Source of the DNA: Nymphaea colorata
Lineage: Eukaryota; Streptophyta; Magnoliopsida; Nymphaeales; Nymphaeaceae
DNA length: 64,000 nt
NCBI RefSeq assembly: GCF_008831285.2
Contig: NC_045143.1
Location: 24,945,662 to 25,009,661, forward strand
Reading direction: 5' to 3'
Shown here: piece by piece, positions 11,089 to 21,800 of the stretch
Position numbering within the stretch: position 1 is the first letter of the stretch
Layout of the letters: each line of letters starts with the position of its first letter
Position numbers and translations under genes: made by a program
Notes under the pieces: model-generated
Database searches by the model: none
Told to the model about the DNA's origin: nothing
The model's input: only the letters and a program-made list of their open reading frames with translations

Positions 11089-12484
11089 GTTCTTTCTCTC
11101 TTCCTTCTCGAGGGCTAATTTTTCTGATCCAGAAGATCAACAGTTTTCTGTTATAAAAAGTAGAGGTCTATTGGGCCTTTGCTATTCAGATATTTTCCTG
11201 TTATTTATATAAAAAAATGATTTTTTTGCTTAGAAACTGTATGAAAATATTTTTGAGATTGCTAGTGGTGTGTATTCATATGATACTGCATTCATTTCCA
11301 TGTGTCGTGTGAAAAACATTAAGGTGTTCTATGGTAACTTAATCGTGGTCTACATATTTTGTTCTTGATCTCTATCTGGGAAATGAGGTGAACTATCAAG
11401 AGAAACAAAGATTTCTGCGTAGTTTTAATTAGGCATTTTCATTTTCTATGTGCATACAGTCTCAACCATCTAAAAGGTGCTCGCTGTATAGGTTGTCTTG
11501 TTAAAGATGCTAAGGAGCAACACCGACAAGCTGAAGGAAATGGAGATTTCAACGGTTGATGGCTTCCAAGGTCGGGAGAAAGAAGCCATTATCATATCAA
11601 TGGTCCGATCAAATTCAAAGAAAGAGGTAGCACTTGCATCCTCTTTTTCCTCATGCATCTCCATATACAGAAGTACACGCTTCGATGGGAAATACTCATT
11701 GTCTGCTTGCAGACGAAAATATGCAGTAAATATTTGTTTTCTTGTGTGGTCTTGTATGTAAACAGTTATAGTTTAGAAAAGGTGGTCAAGCCCCTGGTAA
11801 CGGTGGCTGTTCGCACAAGGCTCCAAGAAAAGCTAATCTAAAGCCTAGCAGCAAATACCATCAACGTCATCATCTTCTGGCTTGTCAACCTTGCCTGAAC
11901 TTGTTTGATATATTTGGACTAGTAGGTGAGCTGGCCTTTCAACTGAGACAAGCTTCTTATTTGGAGAAAAAAAATGTCAAACCATGCACCATTAGAAGGA
12001 AAATACATTTTGTCTAGTAGGCTCTTGGCCGACACAACTTGAGCAAAGCATGCAGTATGTCAATGTCCTTGATCTGCTTTCTAAAAAATGATGGTTATCT
12101 CAAGCTTTGGTTGAGCTTTAGGCAATGTGACTGTGGGTAGTACTTGCATGTTTCTAACATTACGAGTTGTTAACTGTTAGATCTGGACCAATTTTTTTGG
12201 AGGGTCATTTTAAACTGTTAATGCATGATTGTCTTGCATGATTGCTTATTGTCCTGCATTCTTCTATCTGGACAGCACCTTCCTATTTGTGACACCATCT
12301 ATTGCAGGTTGGTTTTTTAAGTGATAACAGGCGCATGAATGTGGCTGTGACACGAGCAAGAAGACATTGTTGCCTTGTATGTGACTCAGAGACTGTTAGC
12401 CATGATAGTTTCTTAAAGCGTTTGGTGGAGTACTTCGAGGAGCATGGAGAGTATCTCAGTGCCTCAGAGTTCACCCAAGATTAA
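10944..12484 (+). CDS. C-terminal exons of a SMUBP-2/UPF1-like SF1 helicase (5' part not in view)
   Basis: Three exons splice in phase: 10944-11088, 11492-11626 and 12308-12484 (stop TAA). They give about 151 residues of the second RecA-like domain of a UPF1-family superfamily 1 helicase. Visible blocks are [12 protein letters not shown], then [10 protein letters not shown], motif V ([17 protein letters not shown]) and motif VI ([14 protein letters not shown]), ending in [13 protein letters not shown]. This matches plant homologues of IGHMBP2/SMUBP-2, which unwind RNA or DNA duplexes using ATP. The Walker A, DEAA and motif III exons were not found within the 11 kb to the left. Either they lie beyond the left edge, which would put the retrotransposon nest in one giant intron, or the locus is a 5'-truncated remnant. 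The reading frame itself shows no lesion. Confidence 0.8.
11492..11626 (+). CDS. Helicase exon with motif V
   Basis: There are 45 codons in phase 0 between acceptor TATAG and donor GAG|GTAGC, encoding VVLLKMLR, then [17 protein letters not shown] and MVRSNSKKE. The flanking introns are 403 and 681 bp. Confidence 0.85.
12308..12484 (+). CDS. Helicase last exon with motif VI
   Basis: The acceptor is TTGCAG. It has 58 codons plus TAA at 12482-12484, including the arginine-finger motif [10 protein letters not shown] and a C-terminus typical of plant SMUBP-2 homologues. Confidence 0.85.
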   Translation, partial: VGFLSDNRRMNVAVTRARRHCCLVCDSETVSHDSFLKRLVEYFEEHGEYLSASEFTQD

Positions 12485-13538
12485 ACTTGAAACCAAGATG
12501 TTTCAGGGAGAGGAGAACCCTCAACGTTAGCTGCAAGGGAATATGCTTCTAGACTCACTTATTATAACCAACGTTTGGCAATGCAATTCATCTTCTATAT
12601 TTAGTGCACATTAGAGAATTTGTGGATCTTTGAAGCGGTTTGAACGGCTTCTTTCTGAAGGTGAACTTTTGGAATTAATAACATTCATTGGCACAGATAC
12701 GCAAGCATCCCATGTACTTCCACCCAGCTTTGTTGACATAGGTACATCCAGCCTCCAGGTCAATGTTATTACTCGAAAAGAAATATATTGATTCTTGAAG
12801 CTGATCATGTCAATGGCTTTAAGAAGAGAGATTTATGTTGTTATGCTGCATGTCTGTTGTATTGAAAAATTAGTTGCGTTATCTATCAGCAGTCAGATTT
12901 TCATTTTCTATCCTAACAAAATTCACTACTAAAAAAGTTCAAGGATCTTTTTCTTTTTCCAGCTTAGAAAAATTAAATTTCGTCTTGTTAAAATATTTTT
13001 TTTCTTGTATGAGGACAACCACGCACTATGCAGATAGTGTCAAAGAAAGAGAAAACATTGTAATACGACCGTTTTGTCTGCACAAATCATGAAATGAGGG
13101 CCAATTAGTTAATTTTTATTCTTCCAACATATTTATTTCTTCACTTAAAGCTACATTTGTGTCCTGAGCTGACTGTTGGCCGATTTTTCACTCAATGCAT
13201 TAGAATCTTTGATGCCACTCCATGTGTACAGACACGTCCATTTTCATTTGCACCAATTGCTTGAGAATGTACATCTATTCGTGATGGGGCAACATACCCT
13301 TCTGGTAGCTCAGATATCATGTTATGAATCTTCTCATATACATCACAAGATGTTTAACACCAAAGAATAACACCTCGTGCGTATGTGTTAACATGCCACT
13401 TAGTGGAAAAAGGAGGAAAGTTACTTTAACAAGTACTACACTTAAGTACGATTCTTAACCCAAAATTCTGCTTGGGAAGTCTCTGGTTTTACCATAAGAA
13501 GCCTGCATATGTATATATATATATGTAAGGTTCGGCTG
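12485..13538. other. Helicase 3' UTR and downstream spacer
   Basis: No coding signal was recognised. The first few hundred bases are presumably 3' UTR. 13511-13524 is a short TA-rich run. The copia element at 13539 starts about 1.05 kb after the stop codon. Confidence 0.4.
13534..13538. repeat. Target-site duplication, left copy (GGCTG)
   Basis: The five bases GGCTG precede the 5' LTR and recur exactly at 18878-18882 after the 3' LTR. Confidence 0.95.
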
Positions 13539-13777
13539 TGTTGACGGGTTTTGTTGTTCGGGTCCGGATCCGTACCCGATCCGGTTTGTCCTAATTAGGA
13601 CTACTTATACTTCTGTAAACCCTAATCTTTGTGTTAATGAAGTGTTGAAGAGAGAGAGTGTCTGGAGGCTAGTGGGCCCAGACCTCCTCACCCGTGGTTT
13701 TTCTTCCCTCGAGTTGAGGGTTTTCCACGTTACATCCGTGTGCTTTCTTCTTCTCTCGTGCACATTTTGTTTCTACA
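13539..13777 (+). repeat. 5' LTR (239 bp)
   Basis: It begins TGTTGACGGG and ends TTTCTACA. A TATA-like ACTTATACTT lies mid-LTR. It is identical to 18638-18877 except that one A is missing in the GTGGGC(A)CCAGACC block. Confidence 0.97.
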
Positions 13778-13790
13778 TGGTATCAGAGCC
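13778..13790 (+). other. Primer-binding site
   Basis: TGGTATCAGAGCC follows the LTR directly and is complementary to the 3' end of initiator methionine tRNA. Confidence 0.95.
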
Positions 13791-13837
13791 GTCGGACTTA
13801 ATCTGTTTTTTGTTCTATGGTTGCGAAGTTCCAACCC

Positions 13838-14293
13838 TGACTGCCGCCGCCGCTACCACCGTCGCCGTCGCTACCACCACCGCCGCCGCTGCCCTTGCTG
13901 CGCCGCCGCTGCCCTTGCTGCGCCGCCGCTGCCCTGGCCGTGACCGTGACCACCGCCGCTGTCGCCGCACCGTGGCCGTGACCGTGACCGCCGCCGCTGC
14001 CCTTGCTGCCCCGCCGTGGCTGTGACCGCTGCTGCGTCGCTGGTGTCGTGACTGTCGACGCCAACGTCTCTGCTGACGCCTCCGCCGCCGCCGACGTCCG
14101 ACCACCGACGCCGACGTCCGCCGCCGTCGCCTCTTCTCGGCGCGCGCTGCCAAGCGCGGCCCTCTGCTTCCGCCGCGTCCTGCTGCTTCCGCAGCTCCCG
14201 CCCTTCCGCCGTTGATCCCCGACTGCGTCATCTCACCTCTTCTCTCGGTTGCTGTTGTGTGTGTTCTTTGGCAGCCACTTCTACCTCGTGATC
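13838..14293 (+). other. G+C-rich leader with short tandem repeats
   Basis: The 5' leader between primer-binding site and gag is far richer in G+C than the rest of the window, built from CGCCGCCGCT- and CCGTGACCGTGAC-like units. A 20-bp unit (CGCCGCCGCTGCCCTTGCTG) is repeated at 13881-13935. Open frames on both strands here are low-complexity artefacts. Confidence 0.7.
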
Positions 14294-14782
14294 ATGGCTG
14301 ACTCGTCTTCTTCTTCAGTCAACACTACTCTGCCTGATGTTGTGTCTGCGCGGACTGATCATGTACCGGTTCAGGTTACCACCATTCAACTTACCAAGGA
14401 GAACTATTCCCGATGGTCTGCTGCGATTACCATGGGGATTGCTGGGCGAGGACGCATTGCCTATGTGAATGGGAGAAAGGTTGAACCTGCTGCAGATAGT
14501 CTGGCTTGGGATACATGGTTTCTTGAAGACAACCAGGTCAAAACCTGGATTGTCAATTCAGTGTCCCCGGATATCCAACCCCTCATTCTTCGTAAGAAGA
14601 CTGCAAGGGATATGTGGATTATTTTGGAGCAGATGTATGGCCAAAAGAAAAGGAAAGTTCGTGTGTATCAACTTATGAAGGATGTGTATTCCCTGCGACA
14701 AGGTGCTCTCTCGGTTGCAGACTTTTATGCAGCATTAAAATCTAAGTGGGAGGACCTTGACTATCACTCTGATATTCCATAG
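14294..14782 (+). pseudogene. Copia gag N-terminal part, ended by an in-frame TAG
   Basis: The start at 14294 (MADSSSSS) is chosen because the longer frame from 14249 adds only leader-derived residues. The protein has the UBN2/retrotransposon gag pattern: LTKENYSRWSAAIT, then KTWIVNSVSPDIQP, and a helical block around RQGALSVADFYAALKSKWEDL. It stops at TAG 14780-14782. The same frame resumes at once and continues without another stop to 18643, so this is a nonsense change within one gag-pol frame and not a natural gag terminus; gag is cut before its zinc knuckle. Confidence 0.9.
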
Positions 14783-14800
14783 AGGTGTCCTCACGACCAG

Positions 14801-17800
14801 ATGCAGTACATGACTGATAAATGGGAAAACAGGGTATTCCTTTTCTTATCTGGACTGAATGATGACTTTGAAAATATAAGGGGTCAGATTCTTAACTCTG
14901 ACGAATCATTTAGTATTGAAGATGTCTATTCCCGTGTTGAAGCTGAAGAACAGAGAAGGCTGCTCTCTAGTGGACGAAAGGGGGAAGAACAGTCTGCCTA
15001 TGTTAGCCGTGCCCCTGTTGGAACTCCTCGTTCTTCCCGAAAATGTACTCATTGCAAAAAACTTGGTCATACTAGGGATTTTTGTTGGGACCTGTATCCA
15101 GAGAAGAAGGATAGTAGGGGGAGGTCTTCGAGTGGGAAGAAGCCTGTATCGTCTGCAACAAGTCTGAGTGATGGGAAAGGTTCTATTTCTGCAGAGCAGA
15201 TTCGTGAGCTACGAGCATATTTGAGCAAGATTGATGTTGGTCAGGCAGATACACCAGATGAGGTGAAGATCAATCAGGCATTGGCTGTTTCAGGGGGAGA
15301 AGGTACTTCTTCTATGGGTGAATGGATTGTTCACAGCGGTGCCACTCATCACATGACTGGCAACCCCAAGCTTTTCCATGACTACAAGCTATCCTCGGGA
15401 AAGGAACGTGTGTCCCTTGCCGATGGTTCCTTTACTTCAGTGGCAGGGAAAGGGAGTCTTTCCTTGTTAAATAATTTTTTAGTTCATGATGCCTTACATG
15501 TTCCTCATCTTCCCTTAAATTTGTTATCTGTTAGTAAGATTACCAAGGAACTGAAGTGTGAGCTTATATTTTCTGAAAAACGTTGTGTTTTGCAGGACTT
15601 GGTGACAGGGAAGAGGATTGGGATTGGTTTGGTGTCTGATGGGCTGTATCGGCTTCCTATACGCGTTGTCACAGCTCTTATGTCAGCAGTCTGCAGAACA
15701 GAGAAGAAGGAGGAAGAGTGTCGTCAGTTATTTTTGTTTTGGCATGAACGCCTTGGTCATCTCCCATTTGGGATTTTGCAACATTTGTTCCCTGAACTAT
15801 GTTCTAGTTTAAACATTTCCATGTTATCATGTGATGTGTGTCAGTTTGCGAAGCATGTTAGAGCTTCTTATCCAATTTCAAATAGTCGTTCTAATAAAGC
15901 TTTCTCCTTGGTTCATTCTGATGTGTGGGGGCCCTCGGGCATTCATTCTCGTGGTGGTTTTCAATACTTTATAACCTTTATAGATGATTATTCAAGATGT
16001 ACCTTTGTGTATTTGTTGAAAGATCGTAGTGAGGTGCCTCACATTATTGAAACTTTCATCCTCCTAGTGGAAAACCAATATGGACATTCTGTCAAGACTT
16101 TTCGGTCTGATAATGCTCGTGAATATCTGTGTCTCACTGTTGAAGAATTCTTTCGAAAGAGGGGGATTGTTCATGAGACATCCTGTAGTTATACCCCCCC
16201 TCAAAATGGGGTTGCTGAGAGGAAAAATCGTCAGTTGCTCAATGTCACCCGAGCCATACTGTTCCAAAGACATCTCCCAAAATACTATTGGGGTGATGCA
16301 ATCCTTACTAGTGTCTACTTGATTAATCGCATGCCCACTCGTGTGCTAAAGGGTCATACTCCATACTCTATGCTTCCAGGGAGTAGTCAACCTTTTCATC
16401 TTCCTCCTCGAGTCTTTGGATGTGTGTGTTTCATACATAACCACAGCCCCAATGTAAAAAAACTTGATCCCAAATCTATTAAGAGCGTCTTTCTTGGGTA
16501 TTCTTCCACTCAAAAAGGTTATAAATGTCTAGATCCTACCACTGGTCGTCTTCACATTACCAAAGATGTCACATTCTTGGAACATGTTTCCTATTTTGGT
16601 GAGAATTCTCTTCAGGGGGAGAAATTAATGTCTAAGGAAGAGTATTCTCCCACACAGGAAATTCAGTTTACAGACTTTATGGATTACAGGCGTGAAGAGA
16701 ATCCTGTTGCCAAGGTGCTTGGCAAAGATGAAGATGGCAAAGATGAAGAGGGGACGACTACTGATGTACATGAACAGGAGAAGGAGGGAGAGCATCCTTT
16801 GGTGACAGAACAAGAGGGTAATCGTATGTTTGGACAGGTGTATTCCAGGAGAAGAGCTTGTACTGACAAGGTGATTGATGATGAGGAGGTTACACCGAAT
16901 CCCAATCCTACTTCTTCCTTGGATGATCCAAGTCGTGTTCAGAAGCAAGATGTTGGAAAAGAAAAGGAGGATCTTCCTATTGCCTTGAGAAAGGGGGTCA
17001 GGTCATGTACCCAGCACCCTATTGGTAACTTCGTATCTTACTCTAGATTGAGCACTGACTATAAATGTTTTGTATCCTCCTTGGCTGTGGTTGTGATTCC
17101 CAGGAATGCTACAGAGGCTCAGGGTGACACTAAGTGGTCTCATGCAATGAAAGAAGAGATGGAAGCTTTAGACAGAAATCAGACATGGGAGGTGGTTGAT
17201 ATTCCTGAAGCAGCCCACTTGGTTGGGTCGAAGTGGGTCTACACTGTTAAGTACAAACCAGATGGTAGCATTGAAAGGTATAAAGCACGATTGGTGGCCA
17301 AGGGGTTCAGTCAGAAATATGAGATCGACTACTTAGAGACGTTTGCTCCTGTTGCAAAGATGAAGACTGTTAGAGTTATTATTTCATTGGCGGTGCTGAA
17401 GGGTTGGGAGATGTGCCAACTTGATGTAAAAAATGTCTTTCTCAATGGAGATCTCGAAGAGGAAGTGTACATGTGCATGCCACCAGGTTTTGAGAAGCCT
17501 GGAAAATGTTGTAAATTGAAGAAAGCTTTGTATGGGCTGAAACAGTCTCCCCGAGCATGGTTTGAACGGCTCAGACTTGTTATGAAGAAACATGGCTACA
17601 AACAAGGAAATGGAGATCATACCCTGTTTGTAAAGAGAAGAGAGAGTAAAGTTACTCTACTATTGGTTTATGTTGATGATATGATTGTTACAGGTGATGA
17701 TAAGGAAGAGATAGCAAGATTAAAGGGTTTACTATCTACTGAATTCGATCTAAAAGATCTTGGTAAGCTGAAGTATTTTCTGGGTATTGAAATTGCTAGA

Positions 17801-18643
17801 TCAGGTACAACTCTTGTACTTAGTCAAAGGAAGTATACCCTGGATCTACTAAAGGAGACAGGAAAACTGGGATGCAGACCAGCCTCTACTCCTATAGATG
17901 CTGGGCATAAACTTGGTAGCAAAGATGGAGAACTGTTGGGTGAAGAAGCTAAAGGGAGATATCAACGTCTAGTTGGCAAACTGATTTATCTCACTCTGAC
18001 TAGACCTGATATCACATTTGCTGTAAATGTGATGAGCCAGTTCATGCATGCACCTACAGATATGCACTTGAAGGCTGTAGATAGAATTTTGTGCTACTTG
18101 AAGAAGAATCCCGGAAAGGGACTTCTATATGTGCAACAAAGATCTATTGAAGTTGAAGGGTATTCTGATGCAGACTGGGCAGGCTGTGTTGACACCAGAA
18201 GATCTACTTCAGGATACTGCGTCTACTTGGGGGGAAATTTGGTTGTTTGGAGAAGCAAGAGACAAGATGTGTGTTCCCGCTCGAGTGCAGAGGCTGAATA
18301 TAGGGCTGTGGCTACTGGGGTATCAGAATTGTTATGGCTGAAGATCTTACTGACAGATATTGGAATAGAGATTGAAGGGCCTATGAGGATGTATTGTGAT
18401 AATAAGTCTGCAATTAACTTGGCTAACAACCCGGTTCTTCATGATCGAACAAAGCATGTGGAGATCGACCGTCACTTCATCAGAGAAAGAATTGATGCTA
18501 AGGAATTGACGCTACCTTACATGAAGTCTGAAGACCAAACTGCTGATGTCCTAACCAAGGCCTTAAGTGTAACTCCATTTGAGAGAAATGTATCCAAGTT
18601 GGGCATGTTTGATATGTATGCCCAACTTGAGGGGGAGTGTTGA
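14801..18643 (+). CDS. Copia gag C-terminus plus pol (protease, integrase, RT, RNase H)
   Basis: This frame of 1,280 codons carries the CCHC zinc knuckle (Cys82, Cys85, His90, Cys95), a protease signature changed to WIVHSGATHH (His178), the integrase HHCC and the DDE blocks (HSDVWGPSG, FRSDNAREY, NGVAERKN), the reverse transcriptase with YVDD at residues 957-960, and RNase H (YSDADWAG, SRSSAEAEYRA). The first in-frame ATG is arbitrary, since in an undamaged copy this would be the continuation of gag. The protease aspartate is essential in this enzyme family, so polyprotein processing should fail. The stop TGA (18641-18643) lies inside the first bases of the 3' LTR, so the polypurine tract is translated. 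Confidence 0.92.
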   Translation: MQYMTDKWENRVFLFLSGLNDDFENIRGQILNSDESFSIEDVYSRVEAEEQRRLLSSGRKGEEQSAYVSRAPVGTPRSSRKCTHCKKLGHTRDFCWDLYPEKKDSRGRSSSGKKPVSSATSLSDGKGSISAEQIRELRAYLSKIDVGQADTPDEVKINQALAVSGGEGTSSMGEWIVHSGATHHMTGNPKLFHDYKLSSGKERVSLADGSFTSVAGKGSLSLLNNFLVHDALHVPHLPLNLLSVSKITKELKCELIFSEKRCVLQDLVTGKRIGIGLVSDGLYRLPIRVVTALMSAVCRTEKKEEECRQLFLFWHERLGHLPFGILQHLFPELCSSLNISMLSCDVCQFAKHVRASYPISNSRSNKAFSLVHSDVWGPSGIHSRGGFQYFITFIDDYSRCTFVYLLKDRSEVPHIIETFILLVENQYGHSVKTFRSDNAREYLCLTVEEFFRKRGIVHETSCSYTPPQNGVAERKNRQLLNVTRAILFQRHLPKYYWGDAILTSVYLINRMPTRVLKGHTPYSMLPGSSQPFHLPPRVFGCVCFIHNHSPNVKKLDPKSIKSVFLGYSSTQKGYKCLDPTTGRLHITKDVTFLEHVSYFGENSLQGEKLMSKEEYSPTQEIQFTDFMDYRREENPVAKVLGKDEDGKDEEGTTTDVHEQEKEGEHPLVTEQEGNRMFGQVYSRRRACTDKVIDDEEVTPNPNPTSSLDDPSRVQKQDVGKEKEDLPIALRKGVRSCTQHPIGNFVSYSRLSTDYKCFVSSLAVVVIPRNATEAQGDTKWSHAMKEEMEALDRNQTWEVVDIPEAAHLVGSKWVYTVKYKPDGSIERYKARLVAKGFSQKYEIDYLETFAPVAKMKTVRVIISLAVLKGWEMCQLDVKNVFLNGDLEEEVYMCMPPGFEKPGKCCKLKKALYGLKQSPRAWFERLRLVMKKHGYKQGNGDHTLFVKRRESKVTLLLVYVDDMIVTGDDKEEIARLKGLLSTEFDLKDLGKLKYFLGIEIARSGTTLVLSQRKYTLDLLKETGKLGCRPASTPIDAGHKLGSKDGELLGEEAKGRYQRLVGKLIYLTLTRPDITFAVNVMSQFMHAPTDMHLKAVDRILCYLKKNPGKGLLYVQQRSIEVEGYSDADWAGCVDTRRSTSGYCVYLGGNLVVWRSKRQDVCSRSSAEAEYRAVATGVSELLWLKILLTDIGIEIEGPMRMYCDNKSAINLANNPVLHDRTKHVEIDRHFIRERIDAKELTLPYMKSEDQTADVLTKALSVTPFERNVSKLGMFDMYAQLEGEC
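18628..18637 (+). other. Polypurine tract
   Basis: TGAGGGGGAG directly precedes the 3' LTR and should prime plus-strand synthesis. The same sequence, on the other strand, precedes the LTR of the element at 49812-55230. Confidence 0.9.
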
Positions 18644-18877
18644 CGGGTTTTGTTGTTCGGGTCCGGATCCGTACCCGATCCGGTTTGTCCTAATTAGGAC
18701 TACTTATACTTCTGTAAACCCTAATCTTTGTGTTAATGAAGTGTTGAAGAGAGAGAGTGTCTGGAGGCTAGTGGGCACCAGACCTCCTCACCCGTGGTTT
18801 TTCTTCCCTCGAGTTGAGGGTTTTCCACGTTACATCCGTGTGCTTTCTTCTTCTCTCGTGCACATTTTGTTTCTACA
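18638..18877 (+). repeat. 3' LTR (240 bp)
   Basis: Partner of 13539-13777 with one extra A; both ends are the canonical TG and CA. Confidence 0.97.
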
Positions 18878-18882
18878 GGCTG
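18878..18882. repeat. Target-site duplication, right copy (GGCTG)
   Basis: Exact partner of 13534-13538. Confidence 0.95.
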
Positions 18883-21800
18883 CATTACAATCATTTCAAA
18901 AAAAAAAAAAAGGAAACAGTAATAATGTTTATAACATGTGCAGATGTAATTACTATTTCAGCTTGAAAGCATGCCTGACTTTTTATGCCCATAATAGTGA
19001 AGTTCACCCAACTGAAAAAGATTCACAGGAACAGCAATATGTTAGATACACTGATGAAGACCTTATCATAAGAAAAAATGGAGCTCGTTAAAACTTGATA
19101 GGTATTTTGCTAATTGACGATTGGTAAATAGGTCGAATGCTATGTAAGAAAATTACTCCTTCTATGAGAATGGGAATAAAAAATGAATGGAGCTGAGTCC
19201 ATTTTTATTTGGGAGGATTCCTTTATATTAAATTCACTTTATTATAGAAAGTCAAGTGTGTTTGAGTAAAGTTGTTTATGCTTATTTATTATTTGTGTTA
19301 TATTATTTAAGTTGGAGACGCTTTGCGTTGTAAATTAGATTATTTTAGTCACGGAAAACTTTTTGTTTTTTTATAAGAAGGTTCTTCTACGTGCCTGTGG
19401 GTGTGTGAAGTGGACAATGAGTTTCTTCTACCATCAAGGAGGATGAGTTTTTGTATGCAAAGAGGAAGTAATTCCTTAACTTTGAGTACTTGAAAAATCA
19501 TCTGGTAATCGATTTCACTTGTTGAATTTATTGTTTCGTCTCATCTTCAAGCTAGGGTTTTCCACGTACACTAGTGTATGCCCTTTGTGGGATCTTTTTT
19601 ATGTTTTCTTACATCTATATATTTGACTATACGTTATATGAAATTTTAGTAATTTCATAAGATTTAGTGTTTAAAGGGTTTTATATTTGGATGCTAACTC
19701 CTTAGTATCCATGAAATTTTAAAGTATTATACATAAAAGAAAAGTCTTCCACACTTTTGGATATCTCTCCAATAATTCTCTACTCAAATTCTCCATTTCC
19801 GTTCAAGATGGTTCTCAAGGTACCAAATTTAGACGCATTCAAGCTTGCCTTAGTTGAATCCGACAAGCAATCAATTTCCATTTTCACAGATGGTTTCTAA
19901 CCCTTAATACAGTTTTACATATAAATTTGATTTCCTATATATGGAAATCCTTAACCAACTGACAAGAACACTCATCATTTCCTAGAATAACAACTTGGTC
20001 ATATTAACTAAAATAAGATTATGTCTGCCGGCTTCTGCTTATTCACTTCCTTTTGAGCATTAAATCCTAGCACTGTCCTAAAACTGTGTTTTTGATTCTA
20101 AGGAAAGCACTCACAGCTTGTTGATGCCTGTGAAAGCAATCAATGATTCGATTCTTTGTTAACGGTAGCTTTTCTGCGCCACCATAAAAGCAGAAAGCAA
20201 TAACCTCTTTACAATAATAGTAAAATAGGCAGAAGAGGAGTAAAGACTACCCAATGTATTATAGATCTGAAAAGAGCAAACTGAAAAAAAGGGAAGTGGT
20301 GGGGCATGTATACCTTGCTTATTTTGTGGATCATGGATCTCTCATCTGCCGTGATTGATGCCAACAAATCTGAATGCAATCCAAAATGATAACGTTAGTA
20401 TTAAACCTGAAGTCAGATCTAGGTCAGATCCAAATCAAGCAGGAAAATATGGAGTATTCTGCATCCAAAATGAAGGTGTTACAGTAGATCCTACAAGTAA
20501 TGACAAAATTAAATGTGTTCTTCGGTGGAAAAATTGGATTTAGCTAGATTGGTTCCCATTTTGAGTTTAAACAGGGGTCCGGCTTTAAGTTCTTTCTGAT
20601 GAAATTTGACTCAGCGGGCTTGAATATATCCAATATGAATTGCACCTGATTTGAGTACTCCTTGTGAATTCAACTCCTTAATGGGATTACTGGTCTATCT
20701 ATCCATCCATATGCAATCCATTTGCAGATCTTTGTACAGTTTACAATAAAAAACGTACTGATTGGCTGATAGAATGATTAGCATAATAAAGATCAACTTG
20801 GAATGTCCCATTTAGTGGATCTGCATTTTGGTCCAAAACCACAAGTATGAAGATAGACAACAACATGATAGACTCATATTTAACCTGTACGTCCGGTTAG
20901 TACTGCATTTAAGGTCCTATCTCCTGTCAACATATACTTCAATGCGCGTGAAGAAAAATGATAACACTGTAGAAAGAAAAAGGTCTGCCACATTGGCGAA
21001 CCTACATGTGTGCCTGTGTGGGCAACTGACCACATGGCTCTTATGGGTTCTAAACTGATAATTAAGCTTGACATGGGTTTTCGACGTATATATGAGGAGA
21101 GGAGCCCATATTGGACCTAAGTCCATGCCACCAGAATTTTCATTTGATTATGAGTCAGTTATGAGTCGCCTAACCATGCATTTGGCCACTGATGATAAAA
21201 TCTATTGTTCTCACCTTAAGCCATCACTTAGCGCCCCTTAACAAAAAATTTCTAGGTCTTTAGCTCTACCGGTGAATCATAATAGCAGACACAATGCCAC
21301 CATATAAAAAGGAGAAAGAGTGATGATCTGGACGCAAGTGTTTGGACCATAGAGTTGAACATGTCAGATGTAGCTCTAAATTTAGCACGCATTACAGGAG
21401 AGAAATTTTGTTTTTTAGTTTTGCTTTATCATGTGGGAGACAAGACGGCCCAAAAGACATAATTAACCTATAAGCAGCTATCTAGTTGCGTGCAATCTGT
21501 TTGTAGAAAAAATAGGCCGTCCTTGAAAGAGGGATGGAAACGGCCCAAGACAGAGAGTTTAATTTGCCTCTTCCATGCAACACCCATTCAAATAAGCAAT
21601 TTTCTTAGTTTTAAAAGGACTTGTCCAAAACTTCTCTACTTGGCATCCAAAGAGTGAGTGTGATTGAATATTGTCTATTTGATCTCAAGAGGCATAACAT
21701 AGTTGGTCGCCTGAAAACCACATGTTACCAGTTTAACTCATGGCACCAAAAATCATATGGCAGCAGCTGGGGTTATGTAGGGAGCGGGCAGGGAACATGA

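Larger units (their letters stand above)
13539..18877 (+). mobile_element. Full-length young Ty1/copia retrotransposon, coding-defective
   Basis: The structure is complete: target duplication GGCTG (13534-13538 and 18878-18882), 5' LTR 13539-13777, primer-binding site 13778-13790, G+C-rich leader, gag-pol 14294-18643, polypurine tract at 18628-18637 and 3' LTR 18638-18877. The domain order gag, zinc knuckle, protease, integrase, reverse transcriptase, RNase H is that of copia. The two LTRs differ by a single 1-bp indel, so the insertion is recent. Two coding lesions are visible: an in-frame TAG in gag (14780-14782) and a His in place of the protease catalytic Asp (15332-15334). It sits about 1 kb downstream of the helicase gene, in the same orientation. 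Confidence 0.97.

Noticed and set aside
13798-14231. Long frames on both strands rich in Arg, Ala and Gly
   Set aside because: They are by-products of the triplet-like G+C-rich copia leader; no conserved domain or start context.
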